From assembly GCA_017544745.1 (NCBI GenBank), contig JAFYDO010000020.1:1-6587 (forward strand): a stretch of DNA of 6,587 nt. Reading direction: 5' to 3'. Positions 5,687 through 6,587 of this stretch are shown here, in pieces. Origin of the DNA: Treponema sp. (GTDB lineage Bacteria > Spirochaetota > Spirochaetia > Treponematales > Treponemataceae). The position numbers and the translations under genes are program-made. Numbering within the stretch: position 1 is the stretch's first letter; the number at the start of each line of letters is the position of its first letter. A model generated the notes under the pieces. It did no database searches, was not told the origin of the DNA, and saw only the letters and a program-made list of their open reading frames with translations.

Positions 5687-6572
5687 CATTTTTCCCCTCA
5701 AAATACTTTTTATGAGCATTCTCAAGCTGTGTATCTGTTACGTGTGTGTAGATTGTTGTTGTACTTAAATCGCTGTGACCAAGCAGCTCCTGTACAGAAC
5801 GCAAATCTGCCCCACCCGCCAGTAAATGTGTAGCAAAGGAATGCCGCAGAGTATGCACCTTTGAATGAACACCCGACAACGCTTCCATCTGCTGGAACCT
5901 TTTCCATACACCCTTTCTGGAAATTGGTTCTCCCTTGTAATTTACAAAAACTTCGGAAATATTTCTACCCTTTACAAGGCCTGGACGCACTTCATCCAGA
6001 TATTTTTGCAGTTTTTGTGCAGCAATTTCTCCAAAAGGAACAATACGCTCCTTATCTCCCTTGCCTGTTACTAAAATGAGATGTTCTTCGAGATGTACAT
6101 TTGCAACCTGGAGCGAACACGCTTCGCTTATACGGAGCCCGCAGGAATATATAAGCTCAAACAAAGCCTTATCCCGGATTCCCAAAGGCGTAGAGTCATC
6201 AATGGAGGAAAGGAGCTGTTCTATCTGTTCTAAAGACAGAACGCTTGGAAGATGCCTCGACGCCTTTGGTCTATCCAGCATAAGTGAATGATTTTCGGAC
6301 CAGTAATTTTTGCGCACCAGATAATCTCCCAATGCGCGCAGGGCCGAAATGTCCTTTGCAATTGTAAGCTCTGAACATCCCTGAGTTTTTCGCTCAGTCA
6401 GAAAGTAAATGATGTTTATTGCAGTAACATCCCTTAGTTTTATCTGTTGGGCAACAAGCCAGTGCAGAAATTCTTCTGCAGAGATTTTATAGGTTATTGC
6501 CGTTTTTTGGGCAGCTCTTTTTACAAGTATTAAATCTGTATAGAACTGCTCCAAAAGCATTTCTACAGTCAT
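5679..6572 (-). CDS. xerD: Site-specific tyrosine recombinase, XerD type
   Basis: A 297-aa protein, close to the 298 aa of E. coli XerD. Residues about 5-92 are the N-terminal core-binding domain; about 112-290 are the catalytic domain with a complete active site: R147 (CGLRISE), K171 (TGKGDKER), H240 and R243 (HTLRH), H266 (LGHSD) and nucleophile Y275 (STTTIYTHV). The block GADLRSVQELLGHSDLSTT is close to classical XerD. With a partner Xer it should resolve chromosome dimers at dif near the terminus, and the second recombinase in this window is an obvious candidate. An in-frame TAA lies 3 bases before ATG 6572, so no earlier start exists; ATG 6560 is possible, and neither has a clear ribosome site in the few bases visible. 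XerC is an alternative label. Confidence 0.9.
   Translation of the reverse strand: MTVEMLLEQFYTDLILVKRAAQKTAITYKISAEEFLHWLVAQQIKLRDVTAINIIYFLTERKTQGCSELTIAKDISALRALGDYLVRKNYWSENHSLMLDRPKASRHLPSVLSLEQIEQLLSSIDDSTPLGIRDKALFELIYSCGLRISEACSLQVANVHLEEHLILVTGKGDKERIVPFGEIAAQKLQKYLDEVRPGLVKGRNISEVFVNYKGEPISRKGVWKRFQQMEALSGVHSKVHTLRHSFATHLLAGGADLRSVQELLGHSDLSTTTIYTHVTDTQLENAHKKYFEGKNDE
5694..5699 (-). promoter_or_regulatory. Strong ribosome binding site for the TPR lipoprotein
   Basis: GAGGGG on the minus strand lies inside the last codons of xerD, 7 bases before ATG 5686. It sets the lipoprotein start just ahead of the signal peptide and rules out the longer reading from 5725. Confidence 0.65.
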
Positions 6573-6587
6573 ATTTTAGTCGTCAGA

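Noticed and set aside
6576..6587. End of an upstream gene (codons GAC GAC TAA just before xerD)
   Set aside because: Only about ten bases are visible, so a stop codon in one frame is not evidence of a gene.

Overview
The window carries seven protein-coding genes, all on the minus strand and mostly packed as an operon. In transcription order from the right edge they are: a XerD-type tyrosine recombinase, a TPR lipoprotein, DprA, topoisomerase I (TopA), an AT-rich 150-aa gene of unclear function, a second Xer-type recombinase, and the N-terminal part of a J-domain (DnaJ-like) protein that runs off the left edge. The moderate-to-low GC, the spirochaete-style lipobox (LVSC) and the dprA-topA-xer order suggest a spirochaete, most likely a Treponema-like bacterium. 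This is inference; there is no rRNA or other decisive marker.

Right half (about 3900-6572): xerD, the TPR lipoprotein gene and dprA overlap one another by 8 and 20 bases, and dprA is 2 bases from topA. This indicates one transcript with translational coupling. The products handle DNA: dimer resolution (Xer), single-stranded DNA loading for recombination (DprA) and relaxation of negative supercoils (TopA). The lipoprotein is the odd member.

Left half: dprA-topA-codV/xerC is a widely conserved neighbourhood (in Bacillus subtilis dprA-topA-trmFO-codV-clpQY-codY). Here the topA/xer junction is interrupted by about 585 bases (1178-1762). Sampled 60-base lines inside the 150-aa gene are only 23-27% GC, against about 48-52% in sampled topA lines. 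That gene resembles the LPD3-like small domains of phage and conjugative-element polyvalent proteins. It lies in the same reading frame as topA, behind a single TAA.

The most interesting region is 1178-1690. A near-consensus sigma-70 promoter with an extended -10 (TTGACA, 16 bases, TATACT) fires on the plus strand, opposite to every gene. Its -35 box is shared with a back-to-back minus-strand promoter for the downstream recombinase, and a 12-base palindrome sits in the plus promoter spacer. Just downstream on the plus strand is a foldable segment of about 70 bases ending in T7. Further on, inside the 150-aa gene, is a perfect 10-bp inverted repeat followed by T8 in the plus orientation. Together these suggest an antisense RNA of about 70 or about 400 bases that could control the 150-aa gene. 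None of this has been tested beyond reading the sequence.
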